Under the pieces are notes generated by a model. The model had not been told where the DNA came from. It worked only from the letters and a program-made list of their open reading frames with translations, and searched no databases. A stretch of 64,000 nucleotides of DNA from Erodium maritimum. Lineage: Eukaryota; Streptophyta; Magnoliopsida; Geraniales; Geraniaceae. The stretch is from positions 59,838,803-59,902,802 of the forward strand of contig OY997588.1 in the NCBI GenBank assembly GCA_963921825.1, read 5' to 3'. A program made the position numbers and the translations under genes. This document shows positions 21,491 through 33,258 of this stretch, one piece after another. Within the stretch, counting starts at the first letter, position 1. The number at the start of each line of letters is the position of its first letter.

Positions 21491-24400
21491 GAGCGTCATT
21501 TATGTTGGATACCTGGGCGTCACACTCGTTTGTTTCATCGAGTTGTGATGAGATGTTGGGGATGAGTTTAGAGCCGTTGAGTCCACGCCTACGTCTGGAC
21601 ACGCCGGTTGGTGGTGGTGTGGTGTTGACTAGAGTCCGTCGTGCCTGCGGAGTTAGAGAAGCGAACTGATACAGGAGGTTCGAGAGAGGGCTCAAGAGCC
21701 CTGATGCTGGATCGAGTCCTCACCCCGAGGATTCGGGTATGTTCGGAGTTGGTAGGCACGACGACGGTAGAGGAGCGAGGTCTTAGGGAGACCGCGAGGT
21801 TCCGTGAGGTTCGGCAGCGACTGAGCTTGTGCGTGTATCCATGGGAAGGATACTTACGAAATGACAGCCTTTGACGTGATCCTGAGAAAGGATTGGCCGG
21901 CGAAGTGCCGAGCCAATATCGACTGTTACTGGCGACGAGTAACAGTGTCAACAGGCAACACGAAAGGTTCGTGTATTCTGGGCAGTAGGAGCGGAGTTCT
22001 CCGGTCGGATTGTCCGCAGTAAAGGAAGTATCGGCCGTGCAGAGCCGAGAGTTACCGCGAATGGCGTGCGAGTTCCCCGAGGTCTTCCCTGAGGAGTTGA
22101 GCGGGTTGCCACCAGTTCGTGAGGTGGAGTTCGGGTTTGACTTGGTGCCGGGAACGGCAGCGATATCGATGGCGCCTTACAGGTTCGCGCCAGCCGAGTT
22201 GACCGAGCTGAAGAATCTGCTCGAGGAGCTTCAGGAGAAGGGATTTATCCGTCCGAGGGTATCGCCGTGGGGAGCACCAGCACTCTTCGTGAAGAAGAAG
22301 AGTGGAGAGCTCCGGATGTGTATAGATTACCGGAAGCTGAACCGGGTTACGGTGAAGAACCGATACCCGTTGCCGAGGATTGACGACTTGTTCGACCAGT
22401 TGAGAGGGTCGACCTGTTTCTCGAAGATCGATCTGCGGTCTGGATATTAGCAGTTGCGAGTCCGAGAGGAGGACGTCGCAAAAACTGCATTTCGGACACG
22501 CTATGGGCATTACGAGTTCTTGGTGATGCCGTTTGGACTGACGAACGCACCTGCAGCGTTTATGGATCAGATGAACATTATATTCCGACCGTTCTTAGAT
22601 CAATTTGTGGTGGTAGTTGTGGACGATATCTTGATCTTCTCGCAGAACGAGGCGGCGCATGAGGAACATCTGAGGGGTGTTCTGACCCTGTTGCGCACAC
22701 ATCAATTATACGCCAACCTGGAGAAGTGCGAGTTTTGGCTCGCTGATGTGGGATTCCTCGGTCACGTTGTGTTCCGTGACGGTATATTGGTCGATCCGGT
22801 GAAGATCGACGCGGTTTTGAAGTGGGTGCGGCCCACGAGTGTCGTCGAGATCCGCAGCTTCTTGGGGCTGGCAGGACGTTTATCGGCGGTTTGTCCAGTA
22901 CTTTGCGCGACTAGCCGCGCCTATGACTATTTTGACACGCAAGGGAGTCGGGTTTGTGTGGACTGACGTTTGTGAACGTGCGTTCACGGAGCTGAAGGCT
23001 CGTCTGACTACTGCACCAGTGTGATAGTGCCAGAGCGCGGGTTCGAGTATGAGGTCTGTTGTGATGCGTCCGGGAAAGGTCGGGGCTGTGTACTGATGCA
23101 GTTGGGTAGAGTTGTTGCTTGTGGCTCCAGGCGGCGGAAGACGCACGAGCGCAATTACCCTACCCATGACCCAGAATTAGCAGTAGTGTTCGTGCGGAAA
23201 GGCTTGAGGTATGATCTATATGGCGAGCGATTTCAGGTGTTCTCGGATCATAAGAGCCTTAAGTACATCTCTTCCCAACGAGACCTGAATACGCGCCAAC
23301 GACGATGGATGGAACTACTCGAGGAATACGACTTTGAGCTACACTACCATCCGGGTAAGGCGAACGTAGTTGCCGACGCCCTGAGTAGGAAGTCGGTCCC
23401 GAGTCTTGCTAGCATATCAGTCCGAGAGTGGGACATGATATGGGAACTGGGCACGCTCGGGTTGGAGCTAGAAGAGGTTACTGGCGGCGTGGCCATGTAC
23501 TTCTTGGTGACTCAGCCAACCGGCTTGGCCGGGGAATAGAGGCACAGTCGGTGGAGGTCGAGACGACAAAAATCCGGGAGAGAGTTGCCGGCGGTGTTGA
23601 CGCCGAGGGTTGGGATCTTCGTGCTAATTGGGAGTTACGGTATTGCAAAGGTTTGCTCATACCGCGTAACGGTGGAGGCGACGAGCTGCGAGAGTCGCCG
23701 CATTCGTGTCTGACAGTGCACGTGGGTAGCACTAAGAGGAGCGCGACATCAGACGACATATCTAGTGGAGCGGGATGCGGAGAACGGGTGCCGAGTTGGT
23801 ATCGCGGTGAGAGCCGAACATCAGCGTCCCGCTGGGTTATTGCAGCCACTGCCGGTTGCACAGTGGAAATGGGGGCACGTCACGATGGATTTCGTGAGCG
23901 GTTAGCCAAGTTCGCCTACAACAACAGCTTTTAGGCCAGTATGATGATGGCACCGTTTGAAGCGTTGTATGGTAGGCCATGTCGATCACCCGTGTGCTGG
24001 GCAGAAGTGAGAAATGAGGGTTTACTGGTGCTAGAACTAGACCGAGAGACAGCTGAATCGGTCATGCCAAAGCATGAGCGGTTGAAGACCGCGTAGAGTC
24101 AGCAGGAGCTATGCTGACAAACGGCGCCGACCTCTCGAGTTCAGCAGTCGGTGCTCATGTATCTCTGGAGGTGAGTCCGAAAGGTGGACTGGTGCGTTTC
24201 AACCGCGGCGGAGGCGGGTTAGCCCCACGGTGTATCGGGCCTTTCAAGGTCTTGAGCGGAGTGGGAGCAGTTGCATACTGACTTGCACTGCCAACGCAGC
24301 TTGGGAATATCCACGTTTCCCAGGTGTGGAAGTAGATGCGGACCCCTCGCACGTGATTGAGTGGGCGGATGTCGAGGTAACAGATGATGTCTCGTATAAG

Positions 24401-24570
24401 GAGAAACCGATTTGGGGAAATGGATCCATTGGAGCAGGTCCTGCGCGGAAAGGTTATCCGCCTAGTATGGGTGCAGTGGAGGCACCACGAGGCTGAGTCG
24501 ACTCGTGAGCGCGAGGACAAGGTTCGCGCGAAGTACCCCGATCTGTTCGACTCCTGAGGTACGTTGTTTT
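21491..24570 (+). pseudogene. Gyp2 pol: degraded protease, RT, RNase H, deleted integrase, chromodomain-like tail
   Basis: Protease: the usual DTGAS reads DTWASHSF (about 21510) and breaks soon after. RT is the best preserved part (22010-22966): [19 protein letters not shown], then a TAG at 22448-22450, then [17 protein letters not shown] and an active site reading [10 protein letters not shown] frameshift near 22880 and a second near 23018 flank a segment in another frame ([16 protein letters not shown]). RNase H: KGRGCVLMQLGRVV, FSDHKSLKYI, VADALSRKS (23021-23400). Integrase: sequence encoding TMDFVS is joined directly to [10 protein letters not shown] near 23903, removing about 365 bp of catalytic core present in Gyp1. 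The tail (DPSHVIEWADVEV) matches Gyp1. Nothing functional is encoded. Confidence 0.87.
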
Positions 24571-24591
24571 AAATTTCGCGGAAGAAATTCC

Positions 24592-24607
24592 TTTAAGGGG
24601 GGTAGAT
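24592..24607 (+). other. Gyp2 polypurine tract
   Basis: TTTAAGGGGGGTAGAT directly before the 3' LTR. Confidence 0.85.
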
Positions 24608-27600
24608 TGTAAGAACCACTCCCAGTCAACGCCAGTCAAATCTGCCAAAAACGGGAAAATTTAAAATTTTTGGACAGACAATTAAATGAACCTAAATTTG
24701 ACCCCGAGGGTCATACCGGACTTAAGTTGACCCCGATATCGACCAAAGTGAGTTCCGGGGGACTCAGGGCAACTTTCTGACCAATTTGGGAAATGTTGAC
24801 TTTTCGTTGGAAAAGTCAACCGAGCGACGTTTTGGTCCATTCGAGGACCGTTTTCGATCCAAAAAGCTTAGCCGTTGTCTCAGCGATCTTAGTTGAGCCG
24901 TTTCCTTGTAGCCCGTGAAGTTTCGTAATTTCTTGGAAAAAGTGCTCGTTCGGGGCCCGAGACGGCCGAATTTCGCGAATCTGATTGGAAAATATATAGA
25001 AGATATTTTCCAAAAAGGGATGGGACCCACTTGCCACATGTCAATTATGTGGTGGTGTTAGGTTTTTTTGAACAAAACAAATGAAGAGACTTTAGTGTTA
25101 GTTTTGTAAATAAAGAAAAGTTGGTGTTAGTTTTGAATAAACAAAAGGGAAATGAGAAGAGGTGTCTCGGCCACTTAGAAAAAAAGGGAGAGTTTGATGA
25201 GAGAGAAAAGGAAATAGAAAGAGAAGGAGAAAATGGAGAAAAAGAGAAGAAATGGTTGGAGCTTTGTGATTTCCCGACGATCCAACCGACGGATCGTCTC
25301 AACGATCGAAGAATCGAGTTCCCGTCATCATTCCCTACGGTGAGCACCTAATCGATTTTCGTTTTGATACGTTTAAATTTTAGGGTTTGAGTTTAAACAG
25401 TTTGATTAAGGTTGAGTTTTGATTAAGATTGGTTTAAAGATGAATTGTTGAGGTTTGAGGTTCGTTAGGAACGGTTTGGGGCAAAAAGGGAATTTTGCCA
25501 TTGTGGCCGTGTGGGGCGCACTTGCCCGGGTCTCGGGTTTTCGTGTTCGGGTGGTTTAGGACGATCCCCAAGTCGTTAATTCACACCCGGAACGAATTTC
25601 GTAATTAAATTGTGAAAGTTGGAATTTCGGGTTTAGAAACTTTAAACGCGAATTAAATTGCTCGGAAGTCGGAAATTGATTCCGTCGATTGCGTTGGAAC
25701 CCTTGAATTGTTCTAAGATCGTAGAAACGAAAACGGGAATTTTCGGAGCCCCGGAAGTGCGTTTTCAAAACCCGGGCAGATTCGCCGAGCCGGGCGAATC
25801 GGGCTTTTCCGAGCCCATTAATGACAATGTCGAGTAATTGGGAAGTTTGGGAGTGATCGACATTGTCGGGGTTGAGTTTGGGCGTCAAATTCATTAAAAT
25901 TCAGCTTTGTTTGCAAACTTAAAAAGTGTTTAATTGTGATCTTGTTAGATCGTGCCGAGGACCGCGGCAAGGGAAAGCTAGGCGAGTGATCGCGAGCACG
26001 CTGGAGCTTGGTTGTGTACTTTTGGGAAAGCGTTACGAGGTATGGAAAAGTAGCCGGATCTCGGCCATGACTAGGGAAAGTTAACAGTAGACATGCATGT
26101 GACACTTGGGTGTCGTGGGTTAAGTAAGTTTATCGAATAATAGAAAGGCATGCGACACCGGGTGGTGTCGTATGATACGGGAACGTATCGAACCATAGAA
26201 ATGCATGTGGCACTTAGTAGTGTCGTAGGAGCAGTGAACTGTTGATATTAGAACTACTGGAGGCATTTGGTTATGCCCGGAGGTTGATTGTGAGCCTGTT
26301 GATATTAGAACTACTGGAGGCATTGGTTATGCCTGGAGGTTGATTGTGTAGTTGTGTCTTGGGTGGCCATGAGAGCCCGTACTTTACTGTTTGTGTCTTG
26401 GGTGGCCATGAGTGCCCGTACTTTACTGTTTGTGTCTTGGGTGGCCATGAGAGCCCGTACTTTACTGTTGTGTCTTGGGTGGCCATGAGAGCCCGTGTTT
26501 TACTGTTGGTGTCTTGGGTGGCCATGAGTGCCGGTGGGGTTGTTGAGCCCGTGAGTTATTGTCGGTGTGTCTTGGGTGGCCATGAGTGCCGGTGGGGTTG
26601 TTGAGCCCGTGAGTTACTGTTGGTGTGTTTTGGGAGGTCGTGAGTTCCCGTGGGGTTGTTGAGCCCGTGAGTTACTGTTGGTGTGTCTTGGGAGGCCGTG
26701 AGTGCCCGTGGGGTTGTTGAGCCCGTGAGTTACTGTTGGTGTGTCTTGGGAGGCCATGAGTGCCCGTGGGGTTGTTGAGCCCGTGAGTTTCTGTTGGTGT
26801 GTCTTGGGTGGCCATGAGTGCATGTGAAGTGTTAGACCGGTATTGTTGCTGTTTGTTGAACTTTGCTTGTGATTGTGATTGTGGTTACCTGAGGTTTGGG
26901 GCCCGCTTCATAATAACGGGGGTCCTGTGATCGCACGCGTCTGCATGTTCAGACGGGGTAGGGGGCCCGCCCGTGAGGAAAGGGGTCCTGGCCGCACGTG
27001 CGTGAGTGGTGACAGGTCGACAGCCTGATCCGACTTTGTGTCGGGAAAAGTGCAACAGGTCGACCGCCTGGCCTAACAGGGATCGACAAAGGGGCGACAT
27101 GTCGACCGCCTGGCCTGACAGAGATCGATAAAGGGCGTGAGGGGGTTACTGAGCAGCTAGAGTGCGATCCTTTGTGATCTTGTTTGGTGTGCGATCCTTT
27201 GTGATCTTGGGAGTTGCGTGGTTGTCTTTCGTGTCTTTGGAAGAAGTTTTCAATCGTGGTGTCGGGTCTACATTACGGGTCCGAGTATTGAGTCGGTTGA
27301 GGAAAGTAACAGTTTGTGTGTGTCAGTCGGGTTGTTGTTGGTGTTACCGGCATTGTCTGCTAAGTATGTCGTAGTCAGTCTGTTATCCGTGGTGGTTAGC
27401 GAACGCTCACCCCTAGCTGCTTTTCCTACAGGTACTGGTCGCGGGATGGACTAGGTGAGTTCTCGAAGCTTGAAGAGCTAGGAGCGGCGTCCGGGTTTTC
27501 TTTGAGTCTAGCGACGTACACTGTGCTTTTTGTCCGCTTGTTGGGACGTACTTTTGAGTTGTAAATAATTATTTTGATTAACTACTTGATGGTTTTAAAG

Positions 27601-27685
27601 TGATTTATTTAAAAGAGTTGAAAATGTTTTATTTTTTTAAACGTTCATGTTCCGGGTTCGGTTCTACTGAATTTGGGGCGTGACA
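24608..27685 (+). repeat. Gyp2 3' LTR
   Basis: 3,078 bp, TGTAAGAACC to GGGGCGTGACA. Related to the Gyp1 LTR at both ends and in the middle, but with a different interior (A/G-rich 25060-25260) and its own tandem arrays. Confidence 0.9.
26353..26825 (+). repeat. Tandem repeats in Gyp2 3' LTR (about 39-bp and 59-bp units)
   Basis: Around four units containing GTCTTGGGTGGCCATGAGAG are followed by five or six longer units that add CCGTGGGGTTGTTGAGCCCG. They occupy the same LTR position as the 37-bp array of Gyp1. Confidence 0.85.
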
Positions 27686-28870
27686 ACCCACATATGTCAT
27701 CCAAACCTACTTCCCCGCTTTCCCATGGATGCTCCGCTAAGGCGCACGCCACCCATAAGACGGGGAGGTAGTAAGGTGTTGATAATTGGGAGGTATCGGA
27801 CATGACCCGTTTTTACTTGTCCGGTTGTGTTTAAAACTTTTGGCACATCCTAGATGCGATGAGCACAACAACTACATTCCAAATGTAATGATGCCTCCAA
27901 TTACATCCAATGTAATTCTTCCTTCGAACCCGTCAACTACATCCAATGTAATGACGATTCTAAGGGCTCACACACAAGGATTAAAATTCCATTTTTATGT
28001 TTGCATATGATGTGATATGCTCGATAAATAAAGTTAAGCATGCAATTCTAAAACACATAGAATTAATCATGAATAAACTAAACCAAGCATAAAGCGATAA
28101 ATGTGCACATAATAGCCCCTAAACTAACTCCCACTAGCTTCTTGAGCTCCATCAACTCCAAGTCGATGCCAATACCCGAAAAGCCACCAAATGACCTTTT
28201 TGCCCTTTCTTCGTCTTGAGAAAAAAAATACAATTTAATACACGACTCGCAGGTCGGGAATAAATAAATATTACAAATAAGTGGTTCGACGACCACACCT
28301 GGAAAGAATAATTACACGCTAACTCTAACGGCTCGTAGGCCGTGAAAAGCGGTAAATAATTAAAACGAGCTCGGGCTATTACGTACACCATGCCAACATC
28401 ACATCACACATCGTGTTATCAAACAAGCATGTTATCAAACATCATGTGATTTTCCGGTTTTAATTAATAGCCAAGTTCCGAAATTTTTTGATGCTCGGTT
28501 TATCGAAACCGTTCAAAAATGAAACTTTTGAACATTTGATCTTCGAGTTCTTCATGACGGTTCCAAACTCGTCATAACTAACAAAACAGTTTAGCCTTGG
28601 CATATCAACCATCCAATGGTCAAGCTTGGCCTAGCTCCGTCCAACGAATCCCCGTTCGGTCTCGGTTTCGGCTCCCCGAGAGTCCCGCTCCCGAGACCCG
28701 AAAAATCAAACTTTTTCAAAATTTCCAGATTTGAAATAATTTTCAAAAATTTATTTTACATGCATTAAATCCATAAACAATAATTTAAAACATGTTATCG
28801 AACAATTTGGCAAATTAACATGTCAAAACCGAAATTTTCAACACCGTCTTGTGAATCCCGAGGGTAGCAC
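27686..28870 (-). other. Cop1 leader (5' untranslated region)
   Basis: Reverse complement of the Cop2 leader from about 34960 to 36165. About 1.2 kb with no open frame. It contains repeated CATTGGATGTA-type motifs (27865-27960) and an AT-rich part. Confidence 0.85.
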
Positions 28871-28883
28871 GACTCTGATACCA
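28871..28883 (-). other. Cop1 primer binding site (tRNA-iMet type)
   Basis: Minus strand TGGTATCAGAGTC one base after the 5' LTR end. Confidence 0.88.
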
Positions 28884-28884
28884 C

Positions 28885-30553
28885 TGTTGGGTCTCGAGGT
28901 GGGGTTGGAGATGAACCAACTCGCAGCGGAAAATCAATGAAAACCAAGAGACAATTAAAACCATGAAACAACAAACAAAGAATGGATTCACAAGAGTAAA
29001 ATTTAGCATTATTTCTTACCAAAACAAGAACACCGTGTAACGAATGATTGGGCTTGAGTCTCTAAGACGCCTACGTATCCACATGGGAATCAAAGCCACG
29101 TATTTCTTCTATTTGAGGACTCAAGAACACAAAATGGAGATGAAAGCTTGCGTTGGCCGAAATTGGGGAGGGGAGGGAGAGAAAATTGTGTTTCCTATTC
29201 TTGTCTTGTGTTTGTTATGTTGAAAAAAGATGACTTAACATAACAAACTCCATACTTGTCAAACTAAAAGCATGGGACAAGTATGGTGACAAGTAAGGTG
29301 TAAATAAGACAAAGTACGGCTAGACAGGATGGGGTTAGGTGGTGAATCACCAACACATTAATCCTTGTCTTGCTTACTTAGTACTATTAATCACGACTTG
29401 ATTAATTAGTTCCATAGGCCTTTCATGGGCCTCTTGAAACATGGCCCGTGGCCATTTCCAACGAGGTCTCGTGATTCGCTCATCGCCTCCAAGCCTTCCA
29501 TACCGGAAATGTCCAACATTATCCGACGCGATCAATCCAAAGACTCTAAGCCTTATCTCGATCCGTAAATTCCTATTCACTTATGGACACATGACCCAAA
29601 ACCCAGTTTTGGTCATGTCCCGAGACAATTTTCTTTTTGTCATTCTCCAAACATGTGTTAATGAGTTTCACCCTCTGGTGTGACCCTTAGGTTTATGCAT
29701 GTGAATAGGTCAACGTAAAATCCCATTTACTTGATCTTATATAAGTGGCAACTAACGAGACTTTAGTATTGCCTGACACTACATAACGAATCGACCCTGT
29801 CGATTCTAACCTTTCCGTCGCCTATGTCACTATCCTTTTATCTCCGATATCCTGATTGAGATAAGGCATAGAGCCGTCATCCTTATCATTCTCAATCACT
29901 ATTCCTTGATATGTGAGATGACTGAATATATGATACCCAGTATCATGTGTATGGCCATGCTATTCTTTTAGTCACTCTCGATCAAGTGGCCGAGAACCGA
30001 TATCATTCCCATACCTTAGTATGAGGGATAAATCCCTTAGCCGTCTTTCGTGTCACTCATGTAGCCCGTCCCCAAGCCAATCCGGGACGTTATGGAAGAC
30101 CTATTACGGAAAATGTTAGGCTCAGGTCAAACTCATTTGTTGACTACATAGCGATCACAAAGAATCCTTGTCTAAGGATACATGACAAGCTACGACATTA
30201 AATATGTTCATGACTTAATCTATGGCACATATTCAGGGCGGGTCGTCTAATATCATGTCCCACATGATATCTATGATTAGACTCCGGAATCAAATTCCAA
30301 TGACTAACATAACGTGAGCCATAAAGAGTCATCTTTCATACTAGTCGCTTCTAGTGAAGCTTTATTGACGAGGGGCCCATCGAGTGTGATCTATCTCGAT
30401 CTATGGTTCTATTCGCATTGTGGGCATAGATCTGAGCACACATCGATATATTACTCCAACACATAAGTAATATAAAGCCGCTTTAATTTTATTGCTAACG
30501 ATGATATATACATTTGGACATTTAGGATTGAACTATGAGCACTAAGACTAACA
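28885..30553 (-). repeat. Cop1 5' LTR
   Basis: 1,669 bp; on the plus strand it runs TGTTGGGTCTCGAGG to CTAAGACTAACA. It is complete at both ends. Contains the family palindrome (near 29380-29411) in variant form. Confidence 0.92.
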
Positions 30554-33253
30554 CTCACCACCAGCAGATTGGTGATTCAGACTAGAACCGACAAGTGAGT
30601 AAAGACAATATCCTGTGGACGCATTTAGGGACACATGTCCCCTAGCATGACCAAAGAGCGGCGGAACTCCCATGGGATAGAATTTGTTCCCTCTCTCTAG
30701 CCGTCTGGAAGAAAAACCTTAGGCTCTGCCCTTAGGCCTCCACTCCCTCCAAGATCACTACCGAACGTCTACATCCCAAAGTACCTGCTTCTCCCGTACC
30801 AGACGCTCCTTTAATCTTTTCGTATGTACCTTGGTCCGAACTCCTCCCACAATGGTGTTGGAAACACAAAAAAGTTTGTTGTCTTCATGATCCCATTCCT
30901 GCTCCGCCAATGGTCCCCGCCTTCCAACGTCTCAACCCAGATTGTGTAGGGTAGCTAGAATAATCCCATGAGCCTGCAAGACTTACTCAAAGTCGTCGTG
31001 TCCCGTCTGAGCTCATCACCACTCCCCTAATCTCTCATCGTTGGCCGTCCAAGGACGATGTCGTGATCGGCTGCGATGGAGACTTTTGCTATATCTTCCT
31101 TACTAATGGTTGAACGGGAAAAGCTGGTAGGTTCTTCCTCATCACCCATTGAAGAGGCTTGATGGCCTGGCCCTGACGTCTCCCCCCAAACGTTTGTTCC
31201 TAATCAACCCTCCTCGTCGCTGTGATCCTCTTGTTTTCCCCAATATAGCCGCTACCGCAAGTTAGAAACCTACCACCTCTAATTCTGTCGCTCCAAACCC
31301 TAAACCGAAGAAGAAAAGTGAGCACTTAAAACATATAATCGAGTACAACTTTTTTCTTCTAAATATAGATAATGATGACTAAATTTAGATGCAGATTGTA
31401 ATCATAAATATACATATAGAAAGCCCAAATAATATTATTTGAATTTCGTAAATTCACAAATCAGAATTTCTATTTATTTTTTACAATTATTTTTTTAGCA
31501 CAAACGAGGGATTTTAGTAATAGACTTTAAAAAATCGAAAGTAAACATAATAAGTGGAAAGACTTAAAAGGGAAAGACATTGTTTCAATGACATTCAAAA
31601 TGGTCACCCTATATTAAAATACCCGGATATTCCAGGTGATAGTCTAGAGGGTTCCATATTCTTACAATGATTGTCACAAGGGATCCAAATAACTTTCTCA
31701 TCTCGGTGTTGTTAGACTTGTAGTGTTTCGACAAGATGATAAGGAGTTTCCTAGGGAAAGGTTGAGGCTGGGGGTCGAGTAAAGTCCTATCTCGGTGGGG
31801 CGAGGTGTGGCTCCTCTAGGACACCCTATGAAACCTTAGTGGTCTCATGTAGACAAGCGAAGCTGCTTGGTAGGCCTCATTTCTGCACCATCGGGGCCAT
31901 CTCCCCTCTGGAGAAAAAGTTCCATGATCCTCCATATCAGGTCGGAAGGTGGCCACCAACCCCTATACCCAGGGAGAGGGTCAGTACCCAGATTGGTAGG
32001 GCGTTGGGTGTCCAGCCCTTACTCTTCTCCGCGACCAAGCTATACTGATCTGGCCGATTAATACTACTGATCCTCCATCACTCGACCCAGTACCCCCGTC
32101 GGGGTCAACATGTTTGGTCATATGTTGACCCGAATTTGGATCCGGAACAAGTCAATCCTGGGACGAGGCCCCCCAGACGGCAGCATGCATATTGTCCAAC
32201 ACAGATGACTTCCTCCATCGCGAGCTCTTGTCTATGAATCAGCTACCATATGTAAAACCAATTCGGGATGTAGCGTCGATCGCATAAAGGTCCGTAGGAA
32301 GGGCGGTCTGCCTTAGCCGAGGTGTGTTCCCATACTCGGCCCTTTGAGGGTACCGTTCATGGTGGATTGGTGGAGGCCAGAGCAGGCCCGTGCATCAGAG
32401 GGATCACAACTCTGGGTTTTCCGGGCATGGGAGAGGGGGTGGGTTATCATGGCCATCCGTGAGGCTGACAAGGAACATTTAACTCAGAGTCGGCGAGTCA
32501 ACCTCTAGGTGGCGACGGGGCGTGCTAATCCTAGTGATCGAAGGACGATCATCAGGGCCGGAGGCAAGAGATACCATGCAACCATTTTCGACCCGTACAA
32601 GGAGGGGTGACAATAGAGCAACATTAGGGAGAGGCCGCTGCTCAAGTGGTGGAGACACGTGCCCCATTACCTTGTGCGGACGATGGTAGGGTGGCGTGCA
32701 TTGCGACGGAAGAGACGGTGGCAACGCAATAAGGGCTGAAGGGGTGCGGCGGGGAATGGTAATGGAAAGAAACACTAGACGTCCGACTTTTTCTTATTGA
32801 GTTATTTTTTACAATTATTTTCTGATATATATCATTATCATTTATTTTCACAATGAAAATTGTTTGTATTTAAACTTATTTCTTATATTTATTTAAAAAA
32901 TTGTCAATTATGAAACTTTTTCATCATTAATAGAAACAAAGAGGCTCTTCAAATTAAAAGAATAATCACAATTGCATGTAAAATATTTCAAAATTATACT
33001 TTATAGGGATAATTCTATCTTAGTACTTATATTTTATATTTCATTTAGACTATCCAAATCTTTTTTGTGTTACCTTAGTACCCTAAACTTTCATTTACGT
33101 TATTTTAGAACCTAACGTTAAATTTCCATCTATTTTAGACAAAAAATACCATTTTTTTTCAAAAAAATGAAACATTTACCCTTTAGTCTTAAAACCCTAA
33201 ACTGCTTCTTGTTCCCTTTTCATTCTCATTCCCTATGTTGTACTTCTCCTCAC
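30554..33253. other. Non-genic flank between Cop1 and Cop2
   Basis: Starts with CTCAC, the right-hand TSD of Cop1. Positions 30573-30808 complete tandem unit 2. From 30810 to about 32770 is GC-moderate sequence, possibly an old repeat, with no recognised domain. 31330-31620 and 32790-33250 are AT-rich. No open frame longer than about 100 codons here resembles a protein I know. Confidence 0.5.
30573..30808. repeat. Tandem repeat unit 2, right part
   Basis: Begins ATTGGTGATTCAGACTAG and follows unit 1 (3733-3970) with about 15% substitutions by eye: GGGACACATGTCCCC, GACCAAAGAGCGGC, CCTCCACTCCCTCCA in order. It diverges after CTCCTTT. Confidence 0.7.
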
Positions 33254-33258
33254 CGTTC
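33254..33258. repeat. Cop2 target-site duplication, left (CGTTC)
   Basis: CGTTC before TGTTAGTC; repeated at 41718-41722. Confidence 0.95.

Larger units (their letters stand above)
19335..27685 (+). mobile_element. Gyp2: Del/Tekay-type Gypsy element, 5' LTR truncated, gag absent, integrase core deleted
   Basis: Only the last 706 bp of the 5' LTR remain (19335-20040). Then come an iMet-type primer site, a leader, no gag, degraded protease, RT and RNase H, an integrase with its core removed, purine tract and a full 3' LTR (24608-27685). The 3' LTR ends in TGACA against Cop1 leader sequence (ACCCACATATG). The 5' TSD was lost with the LTR end. Confidence 0.88.
4147..30553 (-). mobile_element. 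Cop1: Copia LTR retrotransposon of the same family as Cop2 and Cop4, interrupted by Gyp1 and Gyp2
   Basis: Minus-strand order is 5' LTR (28885-30553), primer site, leader, broken gag-pol, purine tract, 3' LTR (4147-5433 plus 15803-16125). Gyp1 sits in the 3' LTR and Gyp2 in the leader/gag region. The right flank is CTCAC. The matching left TSD and the outer 52 or so bases of the 3' LTR are missing. Without the two Gypsy insertions it would be about 7.7 kb. It is the most diverged family member here, but keeps some residues better than Cop2 and Cop4 (for example the integrase H-C-H-L-G motif). Confidence 0.88.

Noticed and set aside
28152..28391. Short minus-strand frame in the Cop1 leader
   Set aside because: It lies in sequence homologous to the non-coding leaders of Cop2 and Cop4, where no corresponding frame is open.
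30830..32770. Possible DNA transposon or MULE between Cop1 and Cop2
   Set aside because: I found no terminal inverted repeats, TSD or transposase-like frame.
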